From Aphanomyces cochlioides (taxonomy: Eukaryota > Oomycota > Saprolegniomycetes > Saprolegniales > Verrucalvaceae), in contig JAHQRK010000006.1 of NCBI GenBank assembly GCA_019828595.1, forward strand, positions 1,364,001-1,428,000: a stretch of DNA of 64,000 nt, in the 5' to 3' direction. This document shows, piece after piece, positions 45,431 to 56,003 of the stretch. Under the pieces are notes generated by a model. It saw only the letters and a list, made by a program, of their open reading frames with translations, did no database searches and was not told where the DNA came from. Position numbers and translations under genes: made by a program. The stretch's first letter is position 1. The number at the start of each line of letters is the position of its first letter.

Positions 45431-45436
45431 TAACGT

Positions 45437-45463
45437 TAGTGTGTCGGAGACTCCGACACACTA
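45437..45463. repeat. 27-base perfect palindrome, 13-base arms
   Basis: TTAGTGTGTCGGAG region: arm 45437-45449 and 45451-45463 are exact complements around one central base. Next to it lie CCTCCGGAGG (itself a palindrome) and CCGACTCGGAG. Confidence 0.75.
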
Positions 45464-45922
45464 CCTAACTCCGACTCGGAGTAAAAGGAGTGATAACACT
45501 AACACGCCTTGTTGTGTTTTCATGAGTGGTAAGGTTTTCAAGCTTCAGTTTCGCCGTACGGTTTTCAGAGGGACACCAACGAGTTAAAAAATAGAGACGA
45601 CCCTTTCACAGATGAAGCAAATTCTTACCAGTCGAATATTGACACCAACTCTGAGTGGCATGATGAGCAATCGAGCGGAGTACTCCGTCGGTAGTATTGA
45701 CCTAGAAGGTCGATTTTCTCCACCCTACCATTGCCTGGGCTTGATTGACGAGATCTTGTTTCGGGACCACTTGTCTCCCCATGTCATTGTCGTCATCATG
45801 ACTGTCTTAATTAGTATACGATATAATATTGTATAGTGTATGAATTAATTTAGGTGGTTCCTGTATTTAGTGTTAGTATTTTTCTTTGGGACAAGACCGT
45901 CATTCTGGGGTGATGACATGAC
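45464..45922. other. repeat-derived spacer
   Basis: Fragments of protein-like sequence without a continuous frame; probably the decayed body of the hAT relic that follows. Confidence 0.3.
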
Positions 45923-46141
45923 TTGCGGCACGCAATGCTCATTCTGATACTTCTTGCGCAGGACCGCTTGGGAAATATCTGCGAGTGCTTTTTCTCGTCA
46001 GCAAAATTTGCTCTTAGCGATCGCCGCCGGTCGATTTTGTCACGGAATTTTGAAGCCCAAATGTTTCTCTACGCTAACAATGAATTCTGGGGTCTGGCAG
46101 ACGTGTCTGAGGCCCTCCGTATCGACCAGGACGCTACGTGA
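45923..46141 (+). pseudogene. hAT dimerisation-domain relic
   Basis: QDRLGNICECFFSSAKFALS, DRRRSILSRNFEAQMFLYAN and NEFWGLADVSEALRIDQD match the C-terminal end of hAT transposases, related to but distinct from the copies at 31 kb. The rest of the gene is not readable. Confidence 0.7.
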
Positions 46142-47005
46142 TTCAGCCAGCAGGTGTTAAGACCGATGAATACATTTTGTATAACGTAAATCATCATGAG
46201 TGAGCATGGCATCGTGCGTGAGCACCAGTAGAAATTAAGGAGAAGAACCTCCATATTTCATTGTTTTTATTTATTCGGAAGCCGGATAAATGGCGCGCTT
46301 TCTGCAAACTCGCGCCATTTTCATTTGCAAGGCAATGGAGCGAAGTCCAGTCGATCGTGAAGAAACGGAAAAGGAATACATACCACGTGCTTGTATCTTG
46401 GTCTTCCTTGTCTGTCTTGCCGGTTCTTCATCTTGAATGCAGCAGACTGAAAACGAAAATCTGAACTGTTGCTTCTCTTATCCGCAAAACTTATATCTCT
46501 CAAATTTAATGTTTCCTTTGAATATTTATACCCTAAACCTTAAGATCTCACCTTGATTATGATACATTCATTATTCAAGATTAAATTGTGTGCTCACTCA
46601 CGATTCCCATAAAGTAAGCAAAATGATACTTCGGACATCATTAAGGAGTCGTAATGGAGACTAAAATCGCTTACTTTTTGTCTGTTCTTTGAATTCCAAA
46701 TTCAATCTTTCGTTTGCGACTTGAATTGGAAAAAAACTCGCAAAACTTATTGAAATACTTGCGCTTGAACTTTTCGGTTCCAAACTTGTACTCACGATGA
46801 TTTACGTTATCTTCACAAGAGTTATTCATGTAATTACTCAACCTGCTCGTCTTGGCGCATAAGTTATTCGTTGACCATGCCCGAGAAAAGTTATTTATCG
46901 AGGCGGCGTTGCTTTCGAATAAGTTTCATCCTCCGTCTTGGGCTGAAAGTAAGTCTGAAGTTTATATTTTCCAAGGTTTGCTTCCAAGTCCCTCGTCGAT
47001 CCGCT
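46142..47005. other. gene-free spacer
   Basis: AT-rich. A GGCGCG..CGCGCC foldback lies near 46285-46320. No gene seen. Confidence 0.4.
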
Positions 47006-47095
47006 GCGCAGAAAACGATTAAAGACAACAATGAGCTGAGCGATATACATCAGTAGGCGTGGTCCACAGCGCAGAAAACGATTAAAGACAACAAT
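47006..47095 (+). repeat. 63-base tandem duplication, second unit interrupted by Harbinger 2
   Basis: The unit GCGCAGAAAACGATTAAAGA... starts at 47006 and again at 47069. The second unit is cut after ACAACAAT at 47095 by the element and resumes at 49222 (GAGCTGAGCGATA...). The first unit shows the uncut target ACAACAATGAGCTGAGCG. Confidence 0.9.
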
Positions 47096-47285
47096 AGAGA
47101 GGTTTTGCAACCATTCCATTCATTATCCATAGCCGGCGATCCGACACATGTTGACAAAAGCAGAGTCTACCTCTATAATTTAGTTATGGAAACTGTGAAA
47201 AGTGATAATTGTGTTGCTTGGATGAGGAATTGTGTGGAATCAATTCCATTTCCGTACAAATCAAGACCAACCCAGAAGACATGGA

Positions 47286-47938
47286 ATGGCCACAGCCCAC
47301 AAGCGACGAAACTTCTCAGACAACGAAGACGTACTGCTCCTTCGTAAGTTGCTGTGGATATGCCTTTCCTTGCTCCGCGTGGTCGTATCATGGAGAAATG
47401 GACATCCTTGGCCAAGAACCTTGCTGCGTTGGCCAGTTCGACCGACCCGACTTTGACGCAAAGAAGGCTAGCAATCGGTTCAACGCCCTTCTTGAAGCTC
47501 ATCGCAAGTACAACAAGCATTCAGAACGGGCGTCAGGGATCTCAGAGGAGGTCAACGAAAAATTAGACCTCCTCGACGACCTCCTGGCGGCGTTTGACGA
47601 TGAAAAAGAAGAAGACGAGGCACGGCACAACGAGGCAACAAAAACAATTTGGACCACGACGAGAACCTGGGCTCCATCGTGCGCGACGAGGCCCTCAAAT
47701 CCTTGGGAAAGCGAAAGAAAGAGGACGACGACGAAACTTCTGGCAAACAAGGGGCGGCAAAGTCATCAAAATGATGGCAATGATGCACGAACATGTTCAA
47801 TCAGGACTCAACTTTCAAAAGAAATGGTTCATGATGGATCTTGAGGAAAGACGCAAAGACCGTGAAATGCTTGCTGAGCAACTACGTCAACAACAAGAAA
47901 CGATGTCAAAGCTTCTTGCTGCTTTATTAAACAAATAA
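47286..47938 (+). pseudogene. Harbinger 2 ORF1 (Myb/SANT-like), several frameshifts
   Basis: Recognisable pieces in order across shifting frames: MATAHKRRNFSDNEDVLLLR, VAVDMPFLAPRGRIMEKWTS, FDRPDFDAKKASNRFNALLE, GISEEVNEKLDLLDDLLAAF, SIVRDEALKSLGKRKKEDDD and the coiled coil LDLEERRKDREMLAEQLRQQ-type tail. Matches ORF1 of element 1 (ALQSLGKRSNKEDP). At least four one- or two-base indels. Confidence 0.75.
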
Positions 47939-47952
47939 ATATGCAAATCTTT

Positions 47953-49041
47953 CTAGATCTCAACCACTTCTAACGTGTCTAAATACTCCTTGAGGCTTGG
48001 AGGATCGAGCTTAAAGTAGAGGCTTATCTGATTGCTTCTAGAATGGCAACAATGACAATTTGTTAGAAGCATGGCGATTGAAACGATTTTTGCAACTGGT
48101 GACAGCCTGATCTTCGACAAGATTTTGAATGATATGAAGGACCACAACGACTTCATGATCTTGAAGATCCATTCAATCGCCTGGCGGACTCGTCTCATCC
48201 ATTTATTGAATCTTTGTTTGGCAACGCTAAGATCGTTTCCTTTAAAACCAGATACAAGAAACTCCGCTACGCCATACGCGGGGTCGCCATAAATGTATTT
48301 CGTGCCAAAAATTTCTTCATGAGGTTTCAAAAATTGGAGTAATCGATTGTGTCTAAGCATCGTGATGTCGTGTCGCCGACCTTCGACTGGTCCAAAGAAG
48401 TGTACGCAGATACCATCAGGGCAAGTTAATTCTTGTTTAGACAATGAAATCGTTTATGGCCGCTGTATATCTGCCTTTGTAGATTTTATCCATTGCGGGT
48501 AGATTGAATTCGACATGTTTGAATCTTTGTACCATCAATGAATGCATAAACGTTAGTCATCGGGGATCCCCTGCGTGCCACCGCGTCGCAATATTTGTCT
48601 ATGTTTCTTGTGGCCAATTTCAAGTTGAAATACAGCAAATGTCCCCACGTGTCATACAATAAATTGATCACATGCAAAAATATCACACAATGAAGCTCGA
48701 GAGCGACCAAACGTCTTTGACATGTCATGGAGGCGGGTCGGAAAAGCAAGTCGGCCCAGGACGATTGAAATTGCTTCATCACGAAGCACTCGGTTTCTTG
48801 TAGATGTGATAACGACAGAAGGTACACCAAGATAATAACCAAGCTTTCGAATGCCAATGACGTCGATACGATAGTCGAGGACGGCATTAGCGTCACTTAT
48901 TTTGTCGAAGTCGAAACGCACGTTGGGGATGAGTGGTCTCTCGATGATCTGGTCCGCCAGAAGTGTAAGCAGGAATTGGCGTTGCCGAGCCGTTTTAGCA
49001 AATGGCATCAGCATTGCGACGTTTTCTTGCGAGAGCGTCAT
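47953..49041 (-). pseudogene. Harbinger 2 DDE transposase, broken
   Basis: N-terminal frame 49041-48652 (MTLSQENVAMLMPFAKTARQ ... KTFGRSRASLC), then a shift to VINLLYDTWGHLLYFNLKLA and AFIDGTKIQTCR, then a stop and a shift to PDGICVHFFGPVEGRRHDIT, YGDPAYGVAEFLVSGFKGND and RQAIEWIFKIMKSLWSFISF. The acidic residues are kept. Similar to the transposase at 24221-25327 but more decayed. Confidence 0.82.
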
Positions 49042-49221
49042 GGCAAAATGTCGACTGTGTTAGAGTCGTCCGTAAATGAACTCATTATGCGGATGAAATG
49101 AATGGACAGTGAATGGACAAGTGCAAAACACCTTGAAAATGAATTCCAGACATTACCCCACGAATATGTCACAATTGTGTGGAATGGATAATGTATCGAC
49201 AATTTGCAAAACCTCTCTAAT

Positions 49222-50900
49222 GAGCTGAGCGATACTACATCAGTAGGCGTGGTCTTGTCTCTTAGAAGGGCCACCGTACCGCCGCGAATCGATTGATGGA
49301 TACAGTACAGTTGTGCTTCGTCTCGAGGTTGTGGACGGTGAATCCCAACGAGATTCGAAATGAGTCCAACGCGTTGCAATTCACTCGCGTTGCAAGTCGC
49401 TGCACACCAATGGATATTCTGTACTTTGCAAGGATTATCGTCTTCGATCAAATGGACCCCGCGCAGTTCCATGACGACAGGATTTTACAAACGTCAGTAG
49501 CGTGTCCACGGAACATCATCTGGCCTCACTCATGCATTGTGTCGTCGCTCGACGACAGAATGCACAATTTGTCACTCGAGCAAAATGCTAGGAACCTTTG
49601 ATCAGTTGTGTAATCCTCGGTCTCGCACAACCATGCTCTCTCCCTCGACCAGCACGCTTCGTGCAGAAAAGCCCCGCTTCAATCTTGCAATGGGAGCAAA
49701 TGCATCTGGCCGATAACGTCAGGTCCAGCACAGGAATTGTCATTGAGAGTGCGTTCCGTCTTCCAAGAAAAGAGCCATAACGATCCAGTGCGCTTTGGCT
49801 CTCGCGTGGAGATCGTATAGTTTCAGCAAACGCTTGTCATTTTTCGTCCCTCGACGCGTCTCTTTTAACTTTCTATCTCGTGTCTCTCTGGACAGAACGG
49901 ACGGCAAGAAAAAAGACCAGCTTGAAATCAGATCGATTGTCGACCTTCTTCGCTGCGCAACACACGCATGGAGCTATTATCCACACTATCCTGGTTCTTG
50001 TATCCACAGTCAGCCATTTGACTAGCATCTCTTCGCAAGGTGCAATGCGTCTTGCCAATTAAGGTGAATCCACTGTCGTATATTGAGAGATGTTAGGCGT
50101 CTGGTCTGTGGTTGGATTCTGCGATCGCCATATGCAAGTGTTGCCTGCGCATCGTTTTGTCCAAGAAAGGGCCCTCGTGCTCGACTCTTCCACATGACAC
50201 ACGCCATGAGATGAGTACTCTACCTGATTTACATACCGTATACCCGGTAGTCCACCGTCACTCGATGCCGATGGACTCCAGACAAAAGAAGCCGCCGGCT
50301 CGACACCATCCCCTCTGCTCGCGCTAGCTCTCACAGCCCAGCGGAGGCTCCAATCGACGCGAACGACCACGCCGACAGTCCTCGCGTTGGAAATTTCTCC
50401 GTCGCACTGCAACTTTGCAGTTTATACTTGAGTCCTGTACTGCCAAAACACGCGTCATTGTGATATCCCACCGTAAAAATTGACAATTTATCAGTTTAAA
50501 TGACATTTCAAAACTCAAAACACATTTTGATTGGCTAAAATGCGATTACTACTTCAATTTGATTGGACAATTTCAAACTCTCAAGTTGGTGTATACTTTA
50601 TTCCATATGAAATAGTTACACTAAACTGATATGCCACAACTAGGTTCAGATCACAGTTTGGCTGGCAAATAATGAAGTAGTTATCGCACGTTAAAGACTT
50701 ATTCACTCAAAAACGTGGCGACTGCTTGAATACTCAACAGTGGGATCGCAGGATTTCAAGAGTGGATGGAGTACTGTAACCGAATATGGAAGAAATATGT
50801 CATTTAGAGTGACACTTTGGAATTTTGATGAAACATGCGAGTTTTGACATTTTTTAATCTGTATTTGGCGATTCAGTCGACAGCCGGCCATGTGGTCATA
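49222..50900. other. gene-free spacer
   Basis: Several short overlapping frames on both strands (for example minus 49038-49472, minus 50059-50412) but no domain and no consistent coding signal. Two CCAAT words near 50526 and 50560 precede the transporter gene. Confidence 0.4.
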
Positions 50901-50920
50901 GACAAATCTGGATCGCCAAG

Positions 50921-52633
50921 TTGTTGATCGCCAGAACGGAATCGGCTCAGATGAAGCGAGGTGAGTATAACGCCAACAACCAAGGCGGCGGCCGCGATGA
51001 CTATGGCCTCATGTACAACAAAACGCCAGCAGATACTGAAGTCGCGATGCTCCAGACGGGCGCACTTCGGTCAGGCGGTGCGCTTGTCTACACCAGCCGA
51101 GAAGTGCTCTCGCTGATTGCGCAGTATGTTGCGATTGGTCTCATGCTTGGTGCTTTCCCCAACCTTGTTTACCCTGTCTTCACAGTCTACTATCGCATGT
51201 CAGGTGCTCAAACGCATGGCATCACCGCCCTTACAGTCATCGGATGGAACCTCAAGGTTGTCTTTGGCATCTTGTCCGACTGCTTCCCCATAATGGGCTA
51301 CCGCCGCAAGTCGTATATGATCATCGGATGGCTATGCTGCTGTGCTTGTTTGACCTACCTCTCGTCGTGCAAACCTGGCGAACCATATATTATCGACCGC
51401 GACTACATTCGTGGGACACTGCCACCCAATCTGACTGGCATTGTCAACGACGAAGCTCAACACACAGGATCAACGATTGCGATCTTGTGTGGTGTCGCTG
51501 TCATCTCGTACGTGATTGCAGATGTCGCGTCGGATGCATTATTGGTTGAAATGGCTCAGCGTGAACCTGAAGCGATTCGTGGCCGTCTCCAATCGCTCAT
51601 TTACATTGCTCGATACGTTTCGACGGTCATCTCACAAGCCATCATCGGTCTCTGCCTCAACAGCGAAGACTTTGGCGGTACCTTTCAATGGGCCATCCCT
51701 CTCAACTACTTCTTCCTCATGCTGGCAATCCCATGTGCGCTCATGGTGCCTGTCACGTTCGTCTATGTGGTCGAGATCCCAACCGTTGGTGTCAACTTCA
51801 TCCAGTACATGAACGAATTCTGGCAGCTTGTGCAAAACCGAGCCATGTGGCAGTTCATGATCTTTCGCTTTGCTTTTATCTTCCTCTCGGCTGGGATCGT
51901 GACGACAGCGACTCCATACCTCCAGTACCACTGGGCTAAGGTGGACAATCTTAACAGCCAGCTCTTTTCCATCATTGGCAACTTGGTTTTTGCCGCTGGC
52001 CTTGCATACACTGGCTCCCGTGGCACGGCGTGGAATTGGCGCACCGTCATCGTGGTTACCAATCTCACTGTCCAAGTCTTTGACGCACTTGCCAACTTCT
52101 TGACCATCTATGGCGTCGTGCGCAATCAATACTTTTACCTTGTGCTCGTACAAGTATGTGAATACCTTCCGAGCTCGGTTCAGTTCCTGACAACCAGCTT
52201 TGTAATCGTCGAGCTGGCTGAAATGGGCAATGAAGGCATCACTTACGCAATTTTGTCGACGATGAATAACCTCCCAGCAGCCTTTGGGCCTCTGATCGGC
52301 AACATCGTGAGCGGGCAGTTCAGCGTGACTGAGAAGGACTTGGCAAGTGACACATCTAGAAGCCGCCACCAAGTTGCCTACACGTACTTTATCTACTACA
52401 CCGCCGCTTTGCTCGCTTGCTTCACTGTCTATTTGTTGCCGAAGCAAAAGAACCAAGTGTATCGCCTCAAAGTCTACGGTGGTAAGCAACCCGTTGCGGC
52501 TGCAATCGTGCTCTTACTCAGCTTTGCGTGCTTGGTGTTCTCCATCGTGGTCAGTTTGCTCTCCATGTTTCCGTCCTCGTCATGTCTTGTGGTTGCAGGC
52601 GGCACAGGCTGCAAATCATCCAAGTCTCTATAA
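50921..52633 (+). CDS. folate-biopterin transporter (BT1/FBT family, MFS)
   Basis: Intronless, 570 residues (560 if started at MKRGEYNANN). About 12 membrane segments; family features include WNLKVVFGILSDCFPIMGYRRKSYM (in two halves around the first cytoplasmic loop), ADVASDALLVEMAQREPEA and GRLQSLIYIARYVSTVISQA, all typical of BT1/FBT proteins. They carry folates, pterins or S-adenosylmethionine across membranes; oomycetes have large expansions of the family. Substrate is unknown. The N-terminal 45 residues are polar and cytoplasmic. Confidence 0.93.
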   Translation: MLIARTESAQMKRGEYNANNQGGGRDDYGLMYNKTPADTEVAMLQTGALRSGGALVYTSREVLSLIAQYVAIGLMLGAFPNLVYPVFTVYYRMSGAQTHGITALTVIGWNLKVVFGILSDCFPIMGYRRKSYMIIGWLCCCACLTYLSSCKPGEPYIIDRDYIRGTLPPNLTGIVNDEAQHTGSTIAILCGVAVISYVIADVASDALLVEMAQREPEAIRGRLQSLIYIARYVSTVISQAIIGLCLNSEDFGGTFQWAIPLNYFFLMLAIPCALMVPVTFVYVVEIPTVGVNFIQYMNEFWQLVQNRAMWQFMIFRFAFIFLSAGIVTTATPYLQYHWAKVDNLNSQLFSIIGNLVFAAGLAYTGSRGTAWNWRTVIVVTNLTVQVFDALANFLTIYGVVRNQYFYLVLVQVCEYLPSSVQFLTTSFVIVELAEMGNEGITYAILSTMNNLPAAFGPLIGNIVSGQFSVTEKDLASDTSRSRHQVAYTYFIYYTAALLACFTVYLLPKQKNQVYRLKVYGGKQPVAAAIVLLLSFACLVFSIVVSLLSMFPSSSCLVVAGGTGCKSSKSL

Positions 52634-52639
52634 TCTATC

Positions 52640-53410
52640 AGTTAAACTGTTGTATAATTACAGTATATTCCTTTTTGTCGATCAACAAGACTACACATGT
52701 AGCTTGGGCACCCATACCAACAGAGAGGCTCATTGAATCCATGAGAATTCTTTCTTTCGTGTGTCAATTGCTGCTAGCATGAATCGATGGGAGAATCAAA
52801 CGTGTTCGATGCTAATCCTCCGCAAGTTACCTACCTCGAAGTAGTTGACAAGGATGTCGATCATTGCGAGCTGTAATCGAACAAACTTGCACCCAACTCA
52901 GCCATCATTGCTGTACCCTGCTCAACACACACGCGACAAATCCAGCGAGTATTCTACTGCGAACATTGCATACCGCGTGTAGCTACGTGAATGACAACTG
53001 ACAAACTTCTGCGAGCATGTACTCGTGGAATGTAACCATTGACATCGTGTGTCATACTCTGAGCTCCATACACACCTACAAGGGAGGAAAGGTGAGATAT
53101 CAGGCAATCTTTATGCCCCCTTCACTCAATATCGATGCATCTTTGCTGAAGAAGAAACTAACGAATGGCCTCTACACACTGGTAGTTACTTCTCGCAACG
53201 AGGCGTTATGTGCGAGGGGAGCTTCTCTCCATCGTCGTCAGGGACATTGCAAATAAAAAGGCAAATGAAGCCCTGCTAGCGTTTCGAATGTGCGGTGTCT
53301 TTTTCAGACACCAGAGTTGCCTTTCAGGTGCAAAACACGGTTAGATCGTGCTGGAGATCATTGGCGCAGAAGGATTCCCGCTTGAAGCGGGAATTCAAAT
53401 TTGGATTTTG
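52640..53410. other. spacer, no gene seen
   Basis: Short frames only; a double TATCCGGATA motif lies at its right end. Confidence 0.4.
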
Positions 53411-53416
53411 GTCATT

Positions 53417-53434
53417 TATCCGGATATCCGGATA
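53417..53434. promoter_or_regulatory. double TATCCGGATA motif
   Basis: TATCCGGATATCCGGATA, 43 bases before the ATG at 53477. The identical 18 bases occur at 60811-60828. Confidence 0.5.
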
Positions 53435-53476
53435 CACGATATCACAGTTTTTTAAACTTGACGACAGGTGGAAGCG

Positions 53477-54991
53477 ATGACAGGGTCGCTCTTGGAAGAC
53501 CTGAAGCAACTCGAGGCGACGACGAGGCACTTCGTTGATGCTACAGCGGCAATTCAGCAGAAGGCAGGGGAGCTGCTGAATCAAGCGTCTGAAGCAGTTC
53601 AAAAAGCCGGAGTTTCAACTTCGACGACGACTGAAGACAACCTCGTACCCTTTATAACGTGGGTTGAATCAGTCTTCCAAACGAAGAACACGAGCGGTCT
53701 CCATGCCCTGGCCAAAGCATTTCTCCAGCGGGATTCTCAAGCCGTCGATAAGTTCCTCGTCGCCGCGGAGAACATCACGATTTTCTCCAACTTCAACGTT
53801 GCCTTTGATTCCAAACAAAACTATTTTGCCACATCTCCCAATCGCGCGAAAACGACGAAGAAGCTAGACTCTGTCAAGCCAGCTAAACGCCATGTGAATG
53901 AGCCATCAAACATTGCAAAGTCGCCACCTCCCAAGAAATCAAAACCATCAATTGATACGATAGTCCAAGAAACTCCTCCGCCCGCTGAGACGGCAAAGAA
54001 ATCCACTGTGGTTGAGAAGAAGCCAGCAGCCCGCCGAAAGCTCAAAGACGAGGTCCCAACTGAAAGCACTAATGTCGAGCCTTTGCCAAGCCCTAGCGAA
54101 AGCGGTAGGCGTACCAGCAGCCGCAGCGCTGCCATGACTGCTAACTACCTCCGCCGTGAACGGGATTCACAATTGCGCGGTCTCAACAAACTTGAAGAGG
54201 AGCAAGAAGCCCAAGACTTGACCGTAGCTGTCGCAAAAAGCACCAAGACGTCCGAGTTGAAACCTGAGTCGCTTGAAAAACCAGCCACTGAAGAGACCGT
54301 CGCATTGGAATACGACGTCGCGCTGCAAGCAAAGCCGTGGCTCAAATGGACTCGCCATTTCCAGTCGTTTTTACCCGATGACGGCAAGAGGAGAAAGACA
54401 TTCAACGAAGACTTGAAGACATTCTTTGAAACACACGGGCAAACACTGTGGGAACGCTTCTTTTGGACTGGAGCTGGAACTCCAAAGGACCAAAAAGCGC
54501 GTCTGCATGCTGCCCACAGCGACTTTGGCAAATTAGTCTATCGTCTGCATCTCATGGAAGGTGACAATGTCTTCAAATTTCTAATGCGCGCTCCCCACCC
54601 AGCATGGCCAACTTTTTTGACGAATCCAGTTGCATTGAACAAAATGACACCCTCCGAAGCGGTGGCGTATTTGAAGTCAGAGTCCGACAGCCGATGGCCC
54701 AAATCGCCCAAGCCATGGAAGTACGATCCTCTCTTGATATTGTCCATCTTGGCGGCTAAGAACGACGACATACTCAAGAAGCACTCGATTCCCCTCGACT
54801 GGGCGTCAGATTTGCTGGCCCGACTGCGTGCCAACCCATCGTACGACTTCGATGCTTGCCCTTATGTCGACGTGACGATGTTTGGCGAAGAACCTCCGAC
54901 GTATTTACAAGGCGATGTTGTGGCGACAGCCTCGGGACGCGTTTGGGATTGGGAGCAGCAAAAAGTTGTCAGTCGTGTGGGTTTGATGTAG
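53477..54991 (+). CDS. unknown 504-residue protein, basic middle
   Basis: Single exon. N-terminal helical part (MTGSLLEDLKQLEATTRHFV), a low-complexity Lys/Pro/Ser-rich middle with nuclear-localisation-like runs (KSPPPKKSKP, KKPAARRKLKDE), a helix rich in Glu and Gln (LRGLNKLEEEQEAQDL), and a folded C-terminal half (PWLKWTRHFQSFLPDDGKRR ... RFFWTGAGTPKDQ ... PWKYDPLLILSILAAKNDDI ... GRVWDWEQQKVVSRVGLM). No family recognised; a nuclear role is a guess. An in-frame Met three codons upstream is possible. Confidence 0.75.
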   Translation: MTGSLLEDLKQLEATTRHFVDATAAIQQKAGELLNQASEAVQKAGVSTSTTTEDNLVPFITWVESVFQTKNTSGLHALAKAFLQRDSQAVDKFLVAAENITIFSNFNVAFDSKQNYFATSPNRAKTTKKLDSVKPAKRHVNEPSNIAKSPPPKKSKPSIDTIVQETPPPAETAKKSTVVEKKPAARRKLKDEVPTESTNVEPLPSPSESGRRTSSRSAAMTANYLRRERDSQLRGLNKLEEEQEAQDLTVAVAKSTKTSELKPESLEKPATEETVALEYDVALQAKPWLKWTRHFQSFLPDDGKRRKTFNEDLKTFFETHGQTLWERFFWTGAGTPKDQKARLHAAHSDFGKLVYRLHLMEGDNVFKFLMRAPHPAWPTFLTNPVALNKMTPSEAVAYLKSESDSRWPKSPKPWKYDPLLILSILAAKNDDILKKHSIPLDWASDLLARLRANPSYDFDACPYVDVTMFGEEPPTYLQGDVVATASGRVWDWEQQKVVSRVGLM

Positions 54992-55431
54992 GCGAGCAGA
55001 GTCTGTCCATGGTAATATCATTGGCTTTGATACACTCAAGAAAAACGTTCGACGACTTCAATGAATGCAAAGACCGACGAGAGCTCTGCTGAATTCTTTT
55101 CAACTCCTTGGACAAGGCTGTCCACGAGAACCCTGGACAGCCAGTTCGCCATCAGACAGCCAGCGTTGGGAAAGTGTATGAAACACTCAAGCCCCTCAGA
55201 GCATCATTATGTGTTGGCTATCGCCATCGCTATTTGTCAAATATAGCAATCGAAGCTGAAATTGTAGCCAATGACCAGATTAGCAGCCTTGCTATTTGCT
55301 ATTGCCATTGGTTAAATCGGGTCTGTTGGCTATTTGGCACGCCAAATATGGCTTGTTGGATAGAGGGGCAAACTTCGAAATCGTAGTTTTTGATGCTTCG
55401 AAGGCGAAGACGCGACCTTTCAGGGATAGAC

Positions 55432-55955
55432 ATGACTTCACGCGGTCCCAATTATCGGCCCTGCGAAGACAAAGCCTTGTGCCAAGCGTGGGTGGACCTC
55501 AGCACTGATGCAATCATTGGTCGTAACCAAGAAGAGAGTACGTTTTATACTCGAGTTCAATCGGCCTTTGACAAAAGCATCGAATCATAAGAGAGCGATG
55601 TTTAGCGCAATCTTGTGGAAACGACGACAGTTGCGCATCCTCCGACAATGATAATGATTTCGAATTGCGCGAGCTTGTACCAGAGCCACAGCGCCCGATT
55701 GGTATTCGTAGAGCCCAAGCTGCACAGCTCCAACAGAAATTGCTGGCGAGACAGGTTGCTGCAGCTGAGACTATGGCCAATACAGCAGTTCGACGAATTG
55801 CGGTTGCTGAGGAATACAATGAAATGCATCTCTTCCAAATGCAACCTCCAGACACTGACTTGGAAGCACAAGAATATGTGCGTTTGCGTCGAGCTGAAGT
55901 TTTGGCTCCTTTGCGACTGAATAACTCCAATGCTGGCAACGTTCACAACATTTAA
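55432..55955 (+). pseudogene. Harbinger 3 ORF1 (Myb/NAM-like), internally deleted
   Basis: MTSRGPNYRPCEDKALCQAW VDLSTDAIIG is the start typical of the Myb/NAM-like partner proteins; after QSAFDKSIES the frame stops at 55588. The C-terminal part (ELRELVPEPQRPIGIRRAQA ... NEMHLFQMQPPDTDLEAQEY) resumes near 55650 and ends at 55955. The middle of the protein appears to be missing. Confidence 0.68.
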
Positions 55956-56003
55956 TCGGTTGTGATATGTAGATTCTCTTATAGTATTTAAGATAATACA
56001 AGT

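Larger units (their letters stand above)
47096..49218. mobile_element. PIF/Harbinger element 2, TIRs and AAT target duplication
   Basis: Perfect 15-base inverted repeats AGAGAGGTTTTGCAA at both ends; AAT on both sides (47093-47095, 49219-49221). 2,123 bases with convergent ORF1 and transposase, same layout and same family as element 1. The neighbouring tandem unit supplies an empty-site sequence that confirms the insertion point. Confidence 0.93.

Noticed and set aside
49038..49472. 144-residue minus frame beside Harbinger 2
   Set aside because: Runs across the element's terminal repeat and the tandem-repeat remnant, so it cannot be one gene.
51632..52489. 285-residue frame antisense to the folate-biopterin transporter
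   Set aside because: Composition mirrors the sense codons; no recognisable protein.
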